Of a stretch of DNA of 64,000 nucleotides, positions 46,861 through 59,100 are shown piece by piece. The first letter of the stretch is position 1; every line of letters starts with the position of its first letter. The notes under the pieces are model-generated. The model was given only the letters and a program-made list of their open reading frames with translations. It was not told where the DNA came from and ran no database searches. Origin of the DNA: Hirsutella rhossiliensis (taxonomy: Eukaryota; Ascomycota; Sordariomycetes; Hypocreales; Ophiocordycipitaceae); NCBI RefSeq assembly GCF_020360975.1, contig NW_025408669.1, positions 7,130,001 to 7,194,000 of the forward strand, given 5' to 3'. The position numbers and the translations under genes are program-made.

Positions 46861-49769
46861 TGTGCAGGTCGCCCACCCCCCAACCCCCCCCTTAAAAAAA
46901 ACCTTCCTTGCCAGGAGATCTGGGATTGATGTTGCTTTCGTTCCTCACACCCATCGCTTCATTAAATTTCCTAATAACCCTAGGGACTTCACGCGAGTGA
47001 AAGCTTCCCTAAGCAAGTTGAAGCAATATGAGACGCAAATCTTTAAGAGGCGACTCGTATACCTATCGAGAGGTTACTCTTCCGGAAGAAGCAGCACCGG
47101 GGATAGAACCCGTGGCAAAACGGAGAAGACTTTCCGGCAAATCCGTTTTAAGAATTTCTAGAACGAAACCGCTATATAGCCCTAGCTATAGACTAAGATA
47201 GACTTACGCCCGGCTAGGACGAATACCTACATTAGATAACGCACTATAAAACTAGCGATAGCTTAGTTAAAGATCCTATTATATACTAGTACGATAAGCG
47301 ACTTAAGTATCTAAATCTATCGTGAATAGTACTCGACTTCCTAATTATATAGCTAATATCCGCCGAATATAAGTAGCTATTCTCTATAGTAGGCAGAATA
47401 GTTACCCCTCTCTAGAATCGACTTAAGGCATAGACGATTAGTATATACTAGGTATTAAGTTCGTGACTATAGGCGGGAATTATTTAAGATTTAGACCCTT
47501 TCTTTATCTTAATTAAAGAAGCGAAGACTATTCTCGAGCTAGCCCAGATGTCGGATCGAGAGTTTAAAGAGTGGGCGATAAAGTGGCTTACTCGAGTGGC
47601 CAGCGCTTAGGAGGAGGCGGAATTTAGCTAGAGATGATCTCGCTTAGGGAATACATAAGGTCCTGCAGGCCGTGCAAAGGCAGGAAGTGGTTCCTGCTCT
47701 CAGAGTCTCGGGTCTCTCAGGAAAGCTTCAGGCTGCATTTCGAATGAAGGCATATAGTGGATTATAATCTACCCACTCCACTCGAGCTGCCAGTGGATTG
47801 AGTGGAGTGGATGTCAACCCTGACCATGCTACACTCGGGTAATGAAGTGAAAGCAGGGAACCCACCATAGAAGGAAAGATGTGGGATACAAGTGTTGGGG
47901 CGGAACCAGTCTCTGGGGAGGAGGACGGCGTGGACGGGCACCTGGCAGTTTCGAGGCCGCTGTCGGTGTTGAGCGCAGGGCGCCTGCCACCCCTTGAGCA
48001 CGCTGCAAGCAAGGAGCAGCTGAGTAAATGGTGATGAGTGCCGTTGAAGGGGCGAAACTATCCCTGATCTGCTGACTGGCCTGCAAATTCTCCGGCTGCG
48101 TGACCAGAAGGCGTTTCCTCTCCACAAATAACTGGTGCTCCCGCATACCGGCAGTCACGAAGAACTGACAATGTCTGTAGGGAGCGAATACGAGACTCAC
48201 GAGTCTCTCGCAAGCAACGACGTCCTCATCCCTAGCCGTCATTGGCATTGTCTTGGGTCGCTCGATTCATGTCACGCTCCAGCCCGCATAGGCACCGATC
48301 CCTTCAGGCGGCTACCAGGGAGGCCTACGATAGAGTCGGATGCATGGATGAAGTTCTCGTCTATCCCGTTCCTTGCGGGGACCTGAAATGCGGAACTTGG
48401 ACCTCGCGAGACGTGTCAGGGAAATTATAACGGGGGATGAGGGGGCTCCATACCCGCACTCTCGACGAATAGACAGCCTACATCATGTCAGCCCATCCAG
48501 ATTGTGGGGTTGGTGTTGGGCCTGAAAGGCGTGGACATGTAAACTATGTTTCTACACCTCCTCGCCTGGATTGACTCATACAACATCCTTCCACGGGAAA
48601 CTCCCCACCCCCCGTGGGGATCCAAGACGTCGCACTACGCTGATGGAAGTGGAGGTAGCATCACTCGACTCCCGTCCGAATGTTAGGAACCATTGTTGGA
48701 TGCATACAAATTACAGGATAATGACAGAAATCGCTGTTAAGCCTATCGAGACGGGAGGGAAGTGCCGCCGCTTTTGGTGGCCTCGACAGTGAGGGCTGGC
48801 ACAGTGTACCTGCATGGGGTGCGCCAACCTATCCGTCAGCTGAGACGCACCTAGGCCGGGGTCGCCTACATGACTAACGAGCCCATTACCTTGGCCCACA
48901 CTCCAGCGGTTCATCCTCCAACGACCTCCTCGTGTAAGGAAAGAAGATAGTTTGTTGAGGACGAAAGAACACACCAAAAGCCCAGTGCAACGACCGTTGA
49001 GTAGGCCAGCAAGACTGGAAGACCCTGCCCAAAGCCGGGCTAACGAGACCAGCGTCTCTGACAGCTGACAAGTTGGCGAGAGATCAACCGAAGGTTCAGG
49101 CCGTGGAATTCGTAAAGGCAACGCCTAACAAGGCAATTCATGTCATGTCACGCGCGCAAGCAAAGGTAATGACAGGCAACTTCGGCCGTCTCAAAGGTGC
49201 GGAAGGAAACATACGAAACCTCCCATTGAACTATGAAGAGCTCAAGAATAAAGTAAAAGCGCATGAGGGATCATTTGATCATTAAGACCCAACGTCTCCT
49301 TTATACTCATTTGGCCCTTTTGGCCCTTTTGTCCCACTCCACCAATGTGTCCATCCTCATTCCTGGTCAGGGGTCTGTGCCTCTGCTCCGACAAACTATA
49401 TTCTGGAAGCCAAATTCCTCAGGACCTGCATGATTTCGTTCAAGAACGAGAGAAAGATCTAAGTACTTGCGACTTTTGGTATCTAGAACTGGCGTCTCGT
49501 GATTTAGGACAAGTTCAACGATATTATGAAAAGCCTACAAGAAACTTTACTTTGGGCAGAAGTCAGCATGCCATGTCGAAGCTTCGCCCCCGTATCTCTC
49601 GTGCCGAGTGTAGAACAGTGGATGGTATTTGTCGAGGATATGCGACATTTCGAGGCAGGAAATGCCTGGTCATCAAAATCTCATGCCTGCGAATCTAGTC
49701 ATACTAAAAACACTGCCCTTTTATGTCCCCAATCCTTCGAAATTTCCTTTGGCATGCCCCCCATGACCT
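46861..49769. other. Repeat-degraded spacer
   Basis: AT-rich, RIP-like sequence from about 47160 to 47560. A short coherent plus reading at about 47492-47590 (ILELAQMSDREFKEWAIKWL) ends in stops and is probably another element relic. From 47640 the base composition recovers. Small plus frames at 49073-49285 and 49345-49698 have no domain and weak starts. Confidence 0.4.
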
Positions 49770-51122
49770 CTACGCTTCAGAGCCTTTCGAGCTGCCGGCC
49801 CGCGATGACTCTTCTCGTGATAGCTCCAGCCAGACCTTAGGATCAATGGGAGCTTCCGTGTTACCATACTCATCCTTGTAGCACTTGAGGTTCTTATGGC
49901 ACTCCCTCTGCAATCTGACCAACTTATTCCAAGCCGTCTTTCGTCGCTTCAATGTCTCAAGTTTCTCAGTCCTGTCAGCCTCCGCGAGAGGACGCTTGGA
50001 AGAAACACCTTCTGGTAAATCTCCCGACGGAGCATCTGTGCCGAGGGTGGCTGCCGCGAGGTGGACCATCGAGCTATCTGCGATGAGTTTTGCGTATCTC
50101 TCAGCAGCGAGTTTCTCGACTAGCTTGCGCTCAGCGAGTACCGTTTCCCGTTTCTTCTCCTTCTCCTTCGCCATCTTTGCTGCCCTGTCGTAGGCTTCCT
50201 CCTTCGGTGTCCAGAAGACTGGATCGTCACGGTGGCCATCGCGGCGGTCAAAGTAGGTGTCGATCACTGCCTGAACAGTCTCTTGCAGCAAGGGAATATT
50301 ACCGCGCAAGTGGCTGGGTGTAACGACAGGAATGTCGACTAGATCTTCAGCCAATGTGTTTTTGAGGACATGCCATTGGCCTTGCTCAACGAGGCGCTGG
50401 ATCGACGCGTGCACGAGGCTGTTGCGGTCGGCGTACATAGCGATGGTTCGCAGGACGCAGTCAAAATTGAGACCCATGGCGCTGCATGCGTTGAACGCCG
50501 CTAATGTTGTCTTGACATCTGCGTCTGTGACGGCTGGATCTCGCGCCTCCCATTTGCGCCACGAGGTGTGTTCCTTGTTGATGTCGCTGTTGATGTCGGT
50601 CCAGTAACGGTCCCAGCCGTTGAGCTGCTCAAAGTACTTGGTCTCTTCCGTTCTGGCTGTGACCTTCAGCTGGTCACAAACGCGAGTCAGGTAATTGCCA
50701 TATCGTGCCGCAAACTCGAAACGTCGTAGCTGAGAAAGACGTTCGACAAGGTTTAGGTTACCGATATCTACTGGACGACGTAGGAAGTTTCTTGTGCAGA
50801 TATCCCTCTCAAAGAGGAGAAGACTGGAAAGCAGTTCTTTCTTCTCGTCATTGTCGTCGTATTCTTTCTCGAGAACCGCCTTCAGCGTCGCCTTATAGAG
50901 GGTTAGGCAGTGATGGGCGATAGGGGACACCTTTCTCTTCTTGTTGCGGAGAGAGTGATCTGCGAATCGGAGTCCCAATTTCAGGCGTTCTTCCGAGTAA
51001 GCAGAGATGTCTCTGGGTGGCTCAGGTATCGTAGGATTGTCGATGACGTCCTCCTCGTAGCTGTCACCAAGCAGCGACTTTGTTGAGGCGCGAGCGCGCT
51101 TGATGAATTTCGAGAGGCTCAT
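49770..51122 (-). CDS. Unidentified helical/coiled-coil protein
   Basis: Single-exon protein of about 450 aa from ATG 51122 (the frame extends to 51131 only from TTG). No domain recognised. The sequence is largely helical: residues about 70-150 contain leucine-rich helices, and about 310-345 form a charged coiled coil (AKMAKEKEKKRETVLAERK). The C terminus is Lys/Arg-rich then Ser/Glu-rich. There is no signal peptide or membrane segment. Position between degraded repeats suggests an accessory gene. Confidence 0.6.
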   Translation of the reverse strand: MSLSKFIKRARASTKSLLGDSYEEDVIDNPTIPEPPRDISAYSEERLKLGLRFADHSLRNKKRKVSPIAHHCLTLYKATLKAVLEKEYDDNDEKKELLSSLLLFERDICTRNFLRRPVDIGNLNLVERLSQLRRFEFAARYGNYLTRVCDQLKVTARTEETKYFEQLNGWDRYWTDINSDINKEHTSWRKWEARDPAVTDADVKTTLAAFNACSAMGLNFDCVLRTIAMYADRNSLVHASIQRLVEQGQWHVLKNTLAEDLVDIPVVTPSHLRGNIPLLQETVQAVIDTYFDRRDGHRDDPVFWTPKEEAYDRAAKMAKEKEKKRETVLAERKLVEKLAAERYAKLIADSSMVHLAAATLGTDAPSGDLPEGVSSKRPLAEADRTEKLETLKRRKTAWNKLVRLQRECHKNLKCYKDEYGNTEAPIDPKVWLELSREESSRAGSSKGSEA

Positions 51123-53594
51123 GAGGATCAAAATACCGAAAAGTCAGCGGTGAAATGGTTGATGGATGGAACATGGGCAGTGCGGAATGGATAACAGCGT
51201 TTGATTAATGGGTGCGATGAGAAGGAACAGAAGTGTCTGCCTGTGAAGCGTCGCTAGAAGTAGCTCTCTGATGCACACGCACGTGATGAGAGGGGCCTCG
51301 CAGCTTCTCGTCGAATCTAAACACCACTCTGCCACTAGCAAAATAGGGGCACCCCCAGTGGAGGTGATAATACTAGCAGATATTATAAGGCTCTGTCTGT
51401 CAGAAACAAGCCACAGGAAAAACGGAGGCCTGAAGCGGCCTGGACAATAGGTACGAAAGTCTCTTGTGTAGGTGCAAACTCTCTTGTCCTCAGCAGACGG
51501 GGCCAAACGCTTGCCGATATGTGACATCTCTACCCATAGAAAATCGCATCCAAAGGAAGGTCATGGCCCGGCTTGTTATTCTGCTACGGAAGGCAGCAGC
51601 CTGCCAGCTTCTGACACGCTGTATGCGGCTGTTATACTGTTGGCCTCAACAGCTGTTATTGTGGCCGGCCCGGGCCACTGTGGCAGCTGCCCTGCCTAGG
51701 GTCGGGCGTGCAGCCGGGCGTGCAGCCGGGCGCGCAGAGGCGCAAGGTCGGGCGCGCCGTCTAGGGGCTAGCTTTATTAATTATACGGCACCCAGCAATA
51801 GAGAGGCATGGCCACAGGGGCAGGCCTAATGGCGGCAAGGGCGCCGATCGGGGATACCACCATCCCCGGTGGGTGCAACAGCGTATTCCAGACTACAGTA
51901 CAAAAATCGATGATGGGGGAAAGGGGAGTAAGATAGAGGGCAAGGGCCAGGGGGATCTTTAATCTAGAGGGCATAGTGAAATCAGCTTTGGCTTATCAAC
52001 ACGTGCGACTAATGCCCTCAAGCGTTTGTTTCAGCACGAGTAAGAACCAGCGGCCTTCAACAGCCAAGTTGACAACGAGGCAGCTGTCTGCCGCAGCCGT
52101 CCATGAAACGACACCATCCCACAGTCGCGAATGTTTACCCAGCCTAAATGGGGAGTTCGCGCCTCTGCACACGCACGCGTGAGAACCATGTTAGTAGACT
52201 TATTGTAGAACTCCCCGGTCGACATATCTATGCAAGCTGTGGGCCCGGGTTACGCCTAGGCGTAGCTCGTCGAGCAGTCGCCGCATGGTGGCTTGCGTCA
52301 ACGATACAGACTACCTTCCGAACCGGGGGCTAGATGCTTGGCCAAAGACAGAATGAGCTGGATGGATACCTGCATCTCATCCGCTCCTGGCTGTCTCACG
52401 ATACTGCCCCGGTGGATCCGCAGAGTAAAGGGGCCCGCTGTTTTCGGCATTGATGAGATAGGAGTCCCAATACTAGCCTGATATGGCGACAAGTAGGTAG
52501 CTGTCAGGACAAGAAAAGGGCCTATAATACGCGTTAGTAATACCTCTATTGGTGTAGCGGTATTTTACTAGCTGACAGTAGCTGTCTCATTAGGACCTGC
52601 TGGGAACTAAACAACAGGCCCCCACATAACGGTTGCCAAAATGACTGGAAGTCATAAAAGCCAAGATCACCGGCTCCCACGGTACTCCCCAGCACACACA
52701 CCAACCGTGGAGCTGCTTGCGAACCACGCCCACAAACTAGTCGACAAGACTTTCAGGTCTGTCTAGCAAGGGGCAAGATTCGACCCGTCACTGGCTCCAG
52801 CATCGTTGGTTGAGGCTCGCACAGGACTACCATGTACGTGCAGCCATTGATTACATATAGGCATGGCCGAACTATAGGCGACCAATATCGAACCCGAGTT
52901 TTCTTGGCTGGCTCCGGTATCCTTGGTTCCTAGCCCTCTCCCCCTTACTATGGTTCGACCCCCTGCAGTCAAACGTTCCATCTCGTCACATAGTGGAGCA
53001 ACCAAGCTCCGCAGCATTCAAACAACTATCCCCGCTCCGGGTCAAACAGTTCAGGAATAATGCAAATGCATTGTACCAGTATATCGGACTGGACCCTCTT
53101 TTTCCAGTCAGTGCCGCCAGGCAGCCGATCAGCCGAGTAGCTGTCACTCGCTCGGGCGATCGTCTCTTGATTTAGTGCGCCCTGGAGTCTGGGTCTGCCC
53201 TTGAACCCGGGGTCCTTCGTCGACCCCTTTAATCTCGAATACTTGGAAGACGCATCCACCCGTTACATGGTCACTCGAGAAATAGGCTAAACGACGTATT
53301 TGAATTATGAGTTGGCCCTCCGCGAGCACCGATGCCCTACGGGGGAGCACCAGCATCCCCTGACCTGGCCATGGCCGAGGTCGTCTCCTTCGATAAAGAG
53401 CAGACGGAGCATATTTGTATAAAGGATCAGCCCATCTTCCCGTTAAAGTCGTCTAAAGAAACGACTCACTTTAGCTTCAACTGACCGCAGGCTAGTTCCG
53501 GCTTTTACTTTTTCGTCTTGTTCGAACGAGATTCCTTTCGTTTTCGTTCCTCTCTTTTTATTCATTCAACACTTATCGGGTCTTTTCATTCACT
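51123..53594. other. 2.5-kb intergenic region
   Basis: No gene supported. A GC-rich tandem CGGGCGTGCAGC repeat lies at about 51703-51733 within a larger GC-rich patch (51655-51760) that contrasts with its surroundings. A TATA-like TATAAAGG at about 53419 lies about 175 bp before the next gene. Confidence 0.45.
53419..53426 (+). promoter_or_regulatory. TATA-like box upstream of M43-like gene
   Basis: TATAAAGG about 175 bp upstream of the ATG at 53595, followed by a CT-rich leader (53510-53594) typical of fungal transcription start regions. Confidence 0.35.
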
Positions 53595-55033
53595 ATGGTG
53601 ATGCTTCCTCTCTTGGTGGCCAGCCTGATGGCTACGGCTACTATGGCTGGGCCAATTGATCCGGAAGACGATGTTGAGTACTCTGCGTGCGCCAACGCGG
53701 ACGCTACCCCCGAGGAGAACAGCATGTGGGCGCGCCAGCTACAGCAGCGACCGCCGCCAAACGACAACGGCGACGAAATTACGTTGCCGGCGTCCTTCAC
53801 CTATTGCTGCGCAAAGGAATCGGACTGCCCCTTTGTGAGTTTGACCCAACAGCAAAAATCCATGAGCATCCGCCGTTACCGGCCAGCGAATACCCGGTCC
53901 TAACAGGTGGTGTGGTAGGACGAGCAAGAAGAGGGCAAGAAGCAGATTGAAATCCTGAACAAGCACTACAATCCTGTCGGAATCAGCTGGGTTCTCAGTA
54001 ACTCCACCAAACTCAGCAATGATCCACGCTGCGCGACAACGACTCTGGACAATAACAAACAGCAACTGGAAGAGCTGAAGGCACAAAACCGCGACGGTGG
54101 CTCCGAAGAGCTCAACATTCTGTACCTGCCCTCTAACCGGGGCGCTGGCAAAAAGGGAGAGTGCATTTCTCCTGAAGCCGGGAGCGAACCTCCTCCCAAG
54201 AAGAGTTCACTTGTGGATTCTTGCGTTGTCGCCATGGATACCCTCCCTGGTGTGAAGAGCCAAGGAACTGGTGGTCAGCCCGGACAGCCTCAACAGACCG
54301 GTGGCTTTGGCAACTTCATCAGCCGTCTTTTTCGTCGTCAACGACAACAGCCCCAGCAACCCAAAGGACAAGAAGACGTCACCACGGTTCACGAGGCTGG
54401 TCACTGGCTCAGTCTTTCACACGTGGGGCAGACGAACGGCGGCGGCGGCGGCTTCGGCGGCGGCGGCGGCTTCGGCGGCGGCAACCGCTTTGTTCCTGGC
54501 AGGCTGCGCCGTAGACAGCAAGGCAGAGAGGGCAACATCATGGAGCCTTATCAAGTGTAAGAGTCCCCTTTAGCCCGAGATTGATGACGAAATTGCCAGT
54601 CCCCTTCTAACAGGTGCACATCAGACTTGGTCAAGGCATCAACTATACGTTCGATTACCAACAGAGGCGACTTATGAGGGAAATGGCGCAGAAGCGCCTT
54701 CAGAAAGGAAACTCGACTGATGGCACTGAGAGCCGGGGTGGAGGAGGAGGAGTAGGAGGAGGAGGACAAGTACCGCCAGATGTGGCTGGCTTCCCAGGTA
54801 TGGGTCCAAGAACCTGGGCGGTCGGTCCCCCGGGCGCTCAGCGTTTCCCACAGTCCGGTCCTCCTAGTGGTCAGGGTAAACCCGAGATCCAGACTGGTGC
54901 CCCGGGCACTCAGGCTTTTCCCCAGCCTGGTCCTCTGGTCGGTCAAGGGGGCTCGGGCGGAGAAGCCGCAACAGTGGAGACTCTCAACCCGGATGATTTA
55001 GTCAAGGAGGTGACCCAAAGCCTGGGGATGTAG
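53595..55033 (+). CDS. Secreted M43-type metalloprotease-like protein
   Basis: About 431 aa with exons 53595-53834, 53919-54554, 54614-55033 (1296 nt). Signal peptide at residues 1-18. NKHYNPVGISWVL and ELNILYLPSN resemble the pappalysin-like (M43) zinc protease fold, and HEAGHWLSLSH (about residues 238-248) is the extended HExxHxxxxxH zinc site with Glu239 as catalytic base. GNIMEPY supplies a Met-turn-like sequence. Between these motifs, where M43 enzymes normally have a Cys/Asp-rich loop, there is a glycine run coded by GGC repeats (about 54439-54483). The second intron is uncertain: using donor GTGTAA (54555) keeps the frame open to a Gly/Pro-rich tail, whereas the stronger donor GTAAGA (54557) reads VCTSDLV and stops at about 54675. 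Activity is doubtful. Confidence 0.7.
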
Positions 55034-56002
55034 AGGACGGGTGGGAAGCGCATGGGCAAGATCAGGCTTTCTATCTATAAGCGTATGGAATAAGTTAATC
55101 CATATTCCATATTCCATACGACTAACGTGCTTCACCACCTAATGAGCCATACTACCCAGTGAGCCACTACCCCTGCATAAATCCAACAGTCCTTAATTCT
55201 CATCGTCGCAGAATACACTGTAAATCGATAATCATTTAAATGATTATATAAATAGAGTCCTTAATTACCGTGCATAATCGGACATTATGCCCCGGCAATT
55301 TACACCTACTGCGGAGCCGTTGTGCGCCGGTTTTCTCGGTCGCGCTAGACTATACCCCTAACCCCTCGCCCTCATCCGCCTTCTCCTTTGCAAGCCGAAG
55401 ACCTTCCTTAATAGCTAAATCACCATTATCTAGGCTTTGCTATATACTATATTCGACGCAGAGTTTATAAGCTCTTAACTTTAACTGCTTTTAGCACTTA
55501 AGTACTTATATAGACGGCTTATCTAAAAGATAGTATAACTAAGGACTATTTATATTAATTGTAAGGAGCGGTGTTCCTACTATAAATAAAGCAGCTATAA
55601 TATACTCTCCCGATTATATAAGCTAATAAGTAGTATATTAATTATAGACAAAATCCTATCCTATAGAGCAAGAATCGCTCGTTATTTTGCATGTTATTAT
55701 GCATTAAACGGGTTGCCGGTTATCGTACAATCGGGAATCGAAGGAACAGAGCTAGCTTAGAATACTAGCTAAGACCTCTTAAGACCTCTTAAGAACACCG
55801 GCATAACTAACCTCCTTTAAACACGAATATTAGTAGAACTAAGATACTTCTAGCTATACTTAAGGTATTACGGAATTCCTTAGTCTTAGGGCTATATAGC
55901 AGCTTAAATCTAGTCCCGAAAGGTTCTTCTATTTAGCTATAATTATCTATATAAGATAGTATATCCGCTAGTAGATAGAGAGAGAATTATTAACTTTAAT
56001 AC
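55034..56002. other. AT-rich spacer before Gypsy element
   Basis: Contains an 11-bp perfect hairpin at 55082-55092 / 55110-55120 just after the protease stop, possibly near its 3' end. From about 55440 the sequence is AT-rich and stop-dense, RIP-like, without readable frames. The last five bases (AATAC) flank the 5' LTR. Confidence 0.5.
55082..55120. repeat. Perfect 11-bp hairpin
   Basis: CGTATGGAATA at 55082-55092 is complementary to TATTCCATACG at 55110-55120, with a 17-nt loop. It starts 49 bp after the stop codon of the M43-like gene. Confidence 0.6.
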
Positions 56003-56188
56003 TATAAGAGTCTTTAACTATTATAGGTAATAGGCTTAGGCCGCGGCCTAAGCCGTATAGTTACGTACGGAGGGCCGGATCCTATAAGTATAGGGGCGGG
56101 CTAGCCGCGTATAGAAGAGCTCTATATAGCTTATTAATATTATCCTACGGACGGCACCTACGTATACGCCTCTACCTACTCCGTGATA
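56003..56188 (+). repeat. 5' LTR of Gypsy element
   Basis: 186 bp, pairing with 62795-62980. Begins TATAAGAGTC and ends CCGTGATA, consistent with decayed TG...CA termini. It retains many CG dinucleotides that are TA in the 3' copy. Confidence 0.9.
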
Positions 56189-59100
56189 GTATAAGCTATT
56201 AACTAATAGATCTAATAGATATCTCCCTAGAAAGGGTGCCGCTTCCCTAAGGGAGCACCCTACTACCCCCTAGGCGGATAGAAAGTATTATAGCTATCCT
56301 AAAAGCGATTAAAAACGCGACGGCTAGCGAGAAGAACGAGGTTCTCGCTATACTAAGGGAGCCGTCTACGAGACTAGCGTTAACCCCTACGACCTTAGTA
56401 ATACCGGTTATAGCGGCGGTACTACCGATATAGAAGCCGCTTCCCTAGCCGACTTAGGACGGTAAGCCTAAGTCTTTCTATTTCTTCCTTAGCTAGCTAT
56501 AGATAAAGTATATAATAGATAAGAAATAAGGCCTAAATAGCTATTATAATATAGCGTAGTATTCGCTCCTTTATACGCTACCGGAGCCCTAAATATAGCG
56601 GATCTCTAGATTCTAGGATAAGAGCGGCCCTAGAAGGAAACGCGACCTATAGGACTTCTTTTAATACCTTATATATATATTCGGCAACGTATAGGAGCGG
56701 GAGAAGGTATAGGATAGGCTATAGACCCTTAAGTAAAGGGATAGGTAGACCTTTAGCGAATTCCTCCCTAACTTTAAAGAGACGCTCTTATAAGTAGCGG
56801 GAACTATAGTATAGGAAGATAGCGCGAAGCTTATATAGTTATAGAACTTAATTACGCTAGCCCTATAGGAGCTATTTATCCCTATAATTATACCTACTAA
56901 CTATAGCGAGTACGTAAGCTAGTTAATAAAGGTAGTATAGGGCTATAAGTAGACGCTATATTTCTAGAAGCTTTATAAGCGTACGCTATATAGCGGTAAT
57001 AGGATTACCGCCCCTTTATAAGAGGAATAGCTAACTATCGATATTAATAGAGATACCTTAATATCGGCTACCTATATAGACCGAGCTAAATATAGTAGGA
57101 AGTCGTCTTTAAATATCCCTTATCTTATCCCGCTCTCTAAGTAGCGGGCAAAGTAGGTAACGAGCGAGGAAATTAAGAAAAGGAAGGCTAACGGCCGCTA
57201 CCTACGTTATAGCGCGTTTATATACTTTATATTAAAATGCCCCTTCCTTTTAGCTAAGCGGCCTATAGTAGTTAGAGTAGTAAAGATAAAACCGCTCCTT
57301 ACCTTAGATAATAAAGAGGACTCCGCTCCCTTAGGCCTAGAGGAAAAAGAGTAGCTCTAGAGTAAAGATAGGCTCCGGAGCCCTAATTATTAGCGCTAGT
57401 AAAGGAGAAGGAGGAATTATCCGCCTATATAAAAGAGGAGCCTACTTTAATATAGGTTATAGTTAATAACTCCTTACTTATCGCCGCCCTTATAAACGAG
57501 GGCTACTAATACTATACTATAGTTAACGAGGCGCTTATATAAGAGATATAAGTATTAGTAGAAAAGATTGCCCTAAGGTAAGTAAAGGGCGCCTTAAGCG
57601 TAATAAAGGGTATAGTAATTAAGGGTATTATATAGCTAGCTATAAAGGTCGATAGTTACTATAAGCTTATTATAGCCTATATAATCCCTTAACTAGAGTT
57701 TCCCTTAATCCTTAGGAAACCTTAGTTATTATATATAAAGTTATACTTAGTTCTATACTAAAAGAAGCTATAGTTTAGGCCTATATAATAATAGGTCCGC
57801 TATAACGATAGTTCTATAAGTATAGGACTAAGCGTATAAGCTTTATACTTAGTATAAGAAGTCCTTACTTTTATCTTTATAGGAACTATACGATAGTTAG
57901 AGCGGGAAGAAGGCTAGGTAGCGGCTAATATAGCGGTCTATATAGTTAGCTTAGCGGATATCGATAAGGCCCTTTAAGTAAAAAAGCTAAAGTCGCCCTC
58001 TAAGCTATAGTAGTAGATACCGGAGCGCTTTTACGACCTCCTACTACTATTTAAGTTCTAAGAAGTAGATAAGCTTAACCTATATAAGCTAGGGGTAGAC
58101 TATAAGATCGTACTCTATACTAATAAGAAGGGGTAGGAACTACCTATACCGTTTAGACCGTTATATAGTATATTATATATAGAGCTATTAGTACTAAAGA
58201 AGATACTAAGGGACCTCTTAGATAAGGGTTTTATTTAAGTAAGTAGCTCTAAAGTAAGAGCGCTAGTCTTATTTATATATAAACTAAGGGGTAGGATATA
58301 GTTCTATTATAACTATAGGGCTTTAAATATAATTATAAGGCTAGACCGCTACCCTTTACCCTTAATCTTAGATACGCTCTATAACCTTTTAAAGGTAAAG
58401 TAGTTTATAAAGCTAGATATAAAATAAGCGTTCTATAAGGTATAGATCTTAGAGGGTAATAAGTAAAAGATAGCGTTCTATATATACTATAGCTTATTTA
58501 AGTAGCTTATAATACCTTTTAGCCTCTTAAGAGCGCTCGCTACCTTCTAGTATTATATTAATAATATACTTTAGGACTTCCTTAATAAGTTCGCCTTTAT
58601 ATATATAGATAATATCCTTATCTATATAAGCGGCTCTTATAAGGACTATATATAGAAAGTATAGAGGGTCTTAGAGCGCCTTTAACTTTATAGGCTTTAC
58701 CTTAACCTAAATAAGTACGAATTTAGGGTTAAGAGGGTTAAGTACCTAGGCTTTATTATCTACGCCGGTATAGGTATATAGGTAGATCCTATAAAGATCT
58801 AGGCGATTTAAGACTAAGCTACCCTAACTACGTAAATAAGTATACGGAGCTTCCTTAGGTTCGCGAACTATTATAAGATATTTATTAAAGGCTTCTCCTA
58901 TATTATAATACCCTTAAACGAGATTACTAAAAAGCGGACTACTTTTTACTAAGGGCCTATATAGGAAGGAGCGTTCTATACGCTTAAGGACCTATTCTCT
59001 TAAGCCCTAGTACTACTTTAGTAGGACTTTAACCGGTCTATATTAGTTAAAGTAGACTATAGCGGCTAGGTACTTAAAGGAACGCTCTCTTAAGAGGTAG

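Noticed and set aside
51655..51760. GC-rich tandem repeat as a coding or structural element
   Set aside because: Only two to three copies of a 12-bp unit, no frame and no ends of a mobile element.
19512..55033. Starship-type giant element carrying the NLR-like and kinase-like genes
   Set aside because: No tyrosine-recombinase captain frame (DUF3435 type) is readable in the window, and no boundary repeats were found.
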